From: Prevotella denticola
Lineage (GTDB): Bacteria; Bacteroidota; Bacteroidia; Bacteroidales; Bacteroidaceae
DNA: 64,000 nt
Assembly (NCBI RefSeq): GCF_900454835.1
Contig: NZ_UGTM01000002.1
Coordinates: forward strand, 496,001-560,000
Reading direction: 5' to 3'
Of this stretch, positions 62,782-64,000 are shown one piece after another (position 1 is the stretch's first letter; each line of letters begins with the position of its first letter). The notes under the pieces were generated by a model, which ran no database searches, was not told the DNA's origin, and worked only from the letters and a program-made list of their open reading frames with translations. Position numbers and translations under genes: made by a program.

Positions 62782-63157
62782 CCGGCCCGGCAGTGCCTGC
62801 TCTGTTCCGGTCCGGCGGCAGGCCGTCTTGCTTATGGGTATTCGGAAATGAGCATCTGGCCGCCGGGAACAGTGTTCCCAGTCGTTGGGAACAGGTGTCC
62901 CAGCCGTCGGGAACGGTATTCCCAGGCGTTGGGAACATCGTTCTCGACAGTCTGGTGCGGTCGGCCGCTGTGTCCGACGGCAGGTCTGTCCGTAGTTTCT
63001 TGTCAGGTCCTCTGGTCTGGAACGGAAGCGTGCAGACCGGCAACACTTTTGATTTTCAGCAAATTGTTGCTGCACTTTTGGTTTTTTTTGAATTAAAATG
63101 TTGTATAGTCGCTTATAATTAGTAACTTTGCAAATCAAATCCATAAACTGTTTTACG
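62782..63157. repeat. Intergenic region with a 22-bp array (GTTCCCAGNCGTTGGGAACA)
   Basis: Four units near 62874, 62896, 62918 and 62940; each is an imperfect palindrome (TTCCCAG...TTGGGAA). The region ends with the promoter of the next gene: -33 TTG near 63103 and -7 box TAACTTTG (63123-63130). No gene is supported here. Confidence 0.75.
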
Positions 63158-63754
63158 ATGGCTGGTACAAAACAGATCAAGACCGCTCTGATTTCCGTCT
63201 TCCACAAGGACGGACTGGAGGACCTGCTCAAGAAGCTGGACGAGGAAGGCGTGAAGTTCCTCAGTACGGGTGGTACGCAGGAGTTCATCGAGTCGTTGGG
63301 CTATGAATGCCGGAAGGTGGAAGACGTGACCTCTTACCCCTCCATTCTCGGCGGCCGTGTGAAGACACTCCATCCGAAGATTTTCGGAGGCATTCTCGCC
63401 CGCCGTGACAACGAAGGCGACCAGGCGCAGATGCAGAAGTATGACATCCCTGCAATCGACCTCGTCATTGTAGACCTTTATCCGTTCGAGCAGACGGTGG
63501 CCGGCGGAGCCGGTGCCGAGGAAATCATCGAGAAGATCGACATCGGCGGCATCTCGCTGATTCGTGCCGGCGGCAAGAACTTCAAGGATGTCGTCATCAT
63601 CCCGAGCAAGGCCGAATATCCCGTGCTGCTCCAGATACTCAACACGAAAGGGGCGCAGACCGACCTGGAAGACCGCAGGATGTTCGCCGAGCGCGCCTTC
63701 GGTGTCAGCAGCCATTACGATACCGCCATCCACAACTGGTTCGCAGCAAGATAG
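63158..63754 (+). CDS. IMP cyclohydrolase (separate PurH domain)
   Basis: A 198-residue MGS-like domain from ATG 63158 (MAGTKQIK). Seen: SVFHKDGLEDL, FLSTGGTQEFIES, SYPSILGGRVKTLHPKIFGG and DLVIVDLYPFEQTV, all parts of the N-terminal half of PurH. The AICAR formyltransferase half is absent, so purine synthesis here uses a split enzyme, as known in Bacteroidales. It is followed by mreB 47 bp later, probably in one operon. Confidence 0.92.
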   Translation: MAGTKQIKTALISVFHKDGLEDLLKKLDEEGVKFLSTGGTQEFIESLGYECRKVEDVTSYPSILGGRVKTLHPKIFGGILARRDNEGDQAQMQKYDIPAIDLVIVDLYPFEQTVAGGAGAEEIIEKIDIGGISLIRAGGKNFKDVVIIPSKAEYPVLLQILNTKGAQTDLEDRRMFAERAFGVSSHYDTAIHNWFAAR

Positions 63755-63800
63755 GCCGGTTTGAGAACGAAACATACACTTACAAATTATACATTGATTA

Positions 63801-64000
63801 ATGGGATTATTTTCATTTATCCAGGAGATTGCTATGGACCTGGGAACGGCGAACACGATTATCATCAGTGATGACAAGATCGTCGTTGACGAGCCGTCTG
63901 TGGTAGCTTTGGACCGCCGCACGGACAAGATGATTGCCGTGGGAGGCGATGCCAAGATGATGTACGAGAAGGAACATCCCAATATCCGTACCATCCGTCC
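63801..64000 (+). CDS. mreB: Rod-shape-determining protein MreB (3' end outside window)
   Basis: The first 66 residues of an actin-like protein. Seen: phosphate-binding loop MDLGTANTIII, then VVDEPSVVALD and VGGDAKMMYEK, as in MreB. The rest lies beyond the window. It organises cell-wall growth at the inner membrane. Confidence 0.96.
   Translation, partial: MGLFSFIQEIAMDLGTANTIIISDDKIVVDEPSVVALDRRTDKMIAVGGDAKMMYEKEHPNIRTIR

Overview
The window looks like a chromosomal segment of a Bacteroidales bacterium, most likely Prevotella or a close relative. Supporting signs are TAnnTTTG (-7) promoter boxes in front of many genes, lipoproteins with short lipoboxes, a NigD-like lipoprotein, an ECF sigma factor followed by an anti-sigma/beta-barrel fusion, an IS1182-type insertion sequence, a separate IMP cyclohydrolase next to mreB, and heptamer CTCAAAY microsatellites. 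Most of the DNA is GC-rich; three blocks (about 1-2.4 kb, 10.5-24.5 kb and 50.5-53.7 kb) are AT-richer and look acquired.

1-7.9 kb (minus strand): the 3'-truncated gene of an AAA/DUF4143 ATPase with two operator-like palindromes around its promoter, then a two-gene operon of a PLD-SNF2 helicase and an Eco57I/PglX-like adenine methyltransferase, a candidate anti-phage system. 8.2-10.2 kb: CPBP membrane protease and RibF. 10396-10469: tRNA-Met(CAT).

10.4-23.7 kb: a 13.2-kb mobilizable integrative element inserted at the 3' end of the tRNA gene, bounded by a 50-bp direct repeat (10422-10471 and 23608-23657). It carries a tyrosine integrase (with an unusual Arg-to-Gln change in the catalytic box), an HTH excisionase-like protein, a RepA-like ATPase, a toprim protein, a MobV relaxase with a candidate oriT, and cargo: a single-chain restriction-modification-specificity protein with an XRE controller, a degenerate ion-channel-like membrane protein and a second DUF4143 ATPase. 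An inverted ~150-bp repeat brackets the element, and an integrase fragment beyond attR points to an older insertion at the same tRNA.

24.6-25.9 kb: luxS and the MTA/SAH nucleosidase gene (the S-adenosylhomocysteine detoxification/AI-2 pathway). 26.3-50.5 kb: about 24 tightly packed plus-strand genes forming an aryl-polyene/flexirubin-type pigment-lipid cluster: KR (FabG-like), three ketosynthases (two fused to chain-length-factor-like halves), three ACPs, two complementary hotdog dehydratases, thioesterase, methyltransferase, an acyl-activating ligase, four acyltransferase domains (one fused to a glycosyltransferase, one to an RND/MMPL exporter), LolA-like carrier, SMR-like membrane protein, two CrtI-like flavoproteins and an esterase. 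The genes together suggest loading of an aryl starter on an ACP, iterative KS/KR/DH extension to a conjugated polyene, tailoring, esterification to a glycosylated lipid and export to the outer membrane. No aromatic ammonia-lyase and no DarA/DarB gene is present here.

50.5-53.7 kb: an AT-rich insert with a small membrane protein lacking a clear start, a coiled-coil lipoprotein and a complete IS1182-family element. 53.7-64 kb: M6 metalloprotease, Ig-like lipoprotein, NigD-like lipoprotein, ECF sigma factor with its anti-sigma/barrel partner, AmpG-like MFS transporter, MutY, a small lipoprotein, IMP cyclohydrolase and the start of mreB. Several intergenic regions hold different short tandem arrays that share a period near 22 bp.
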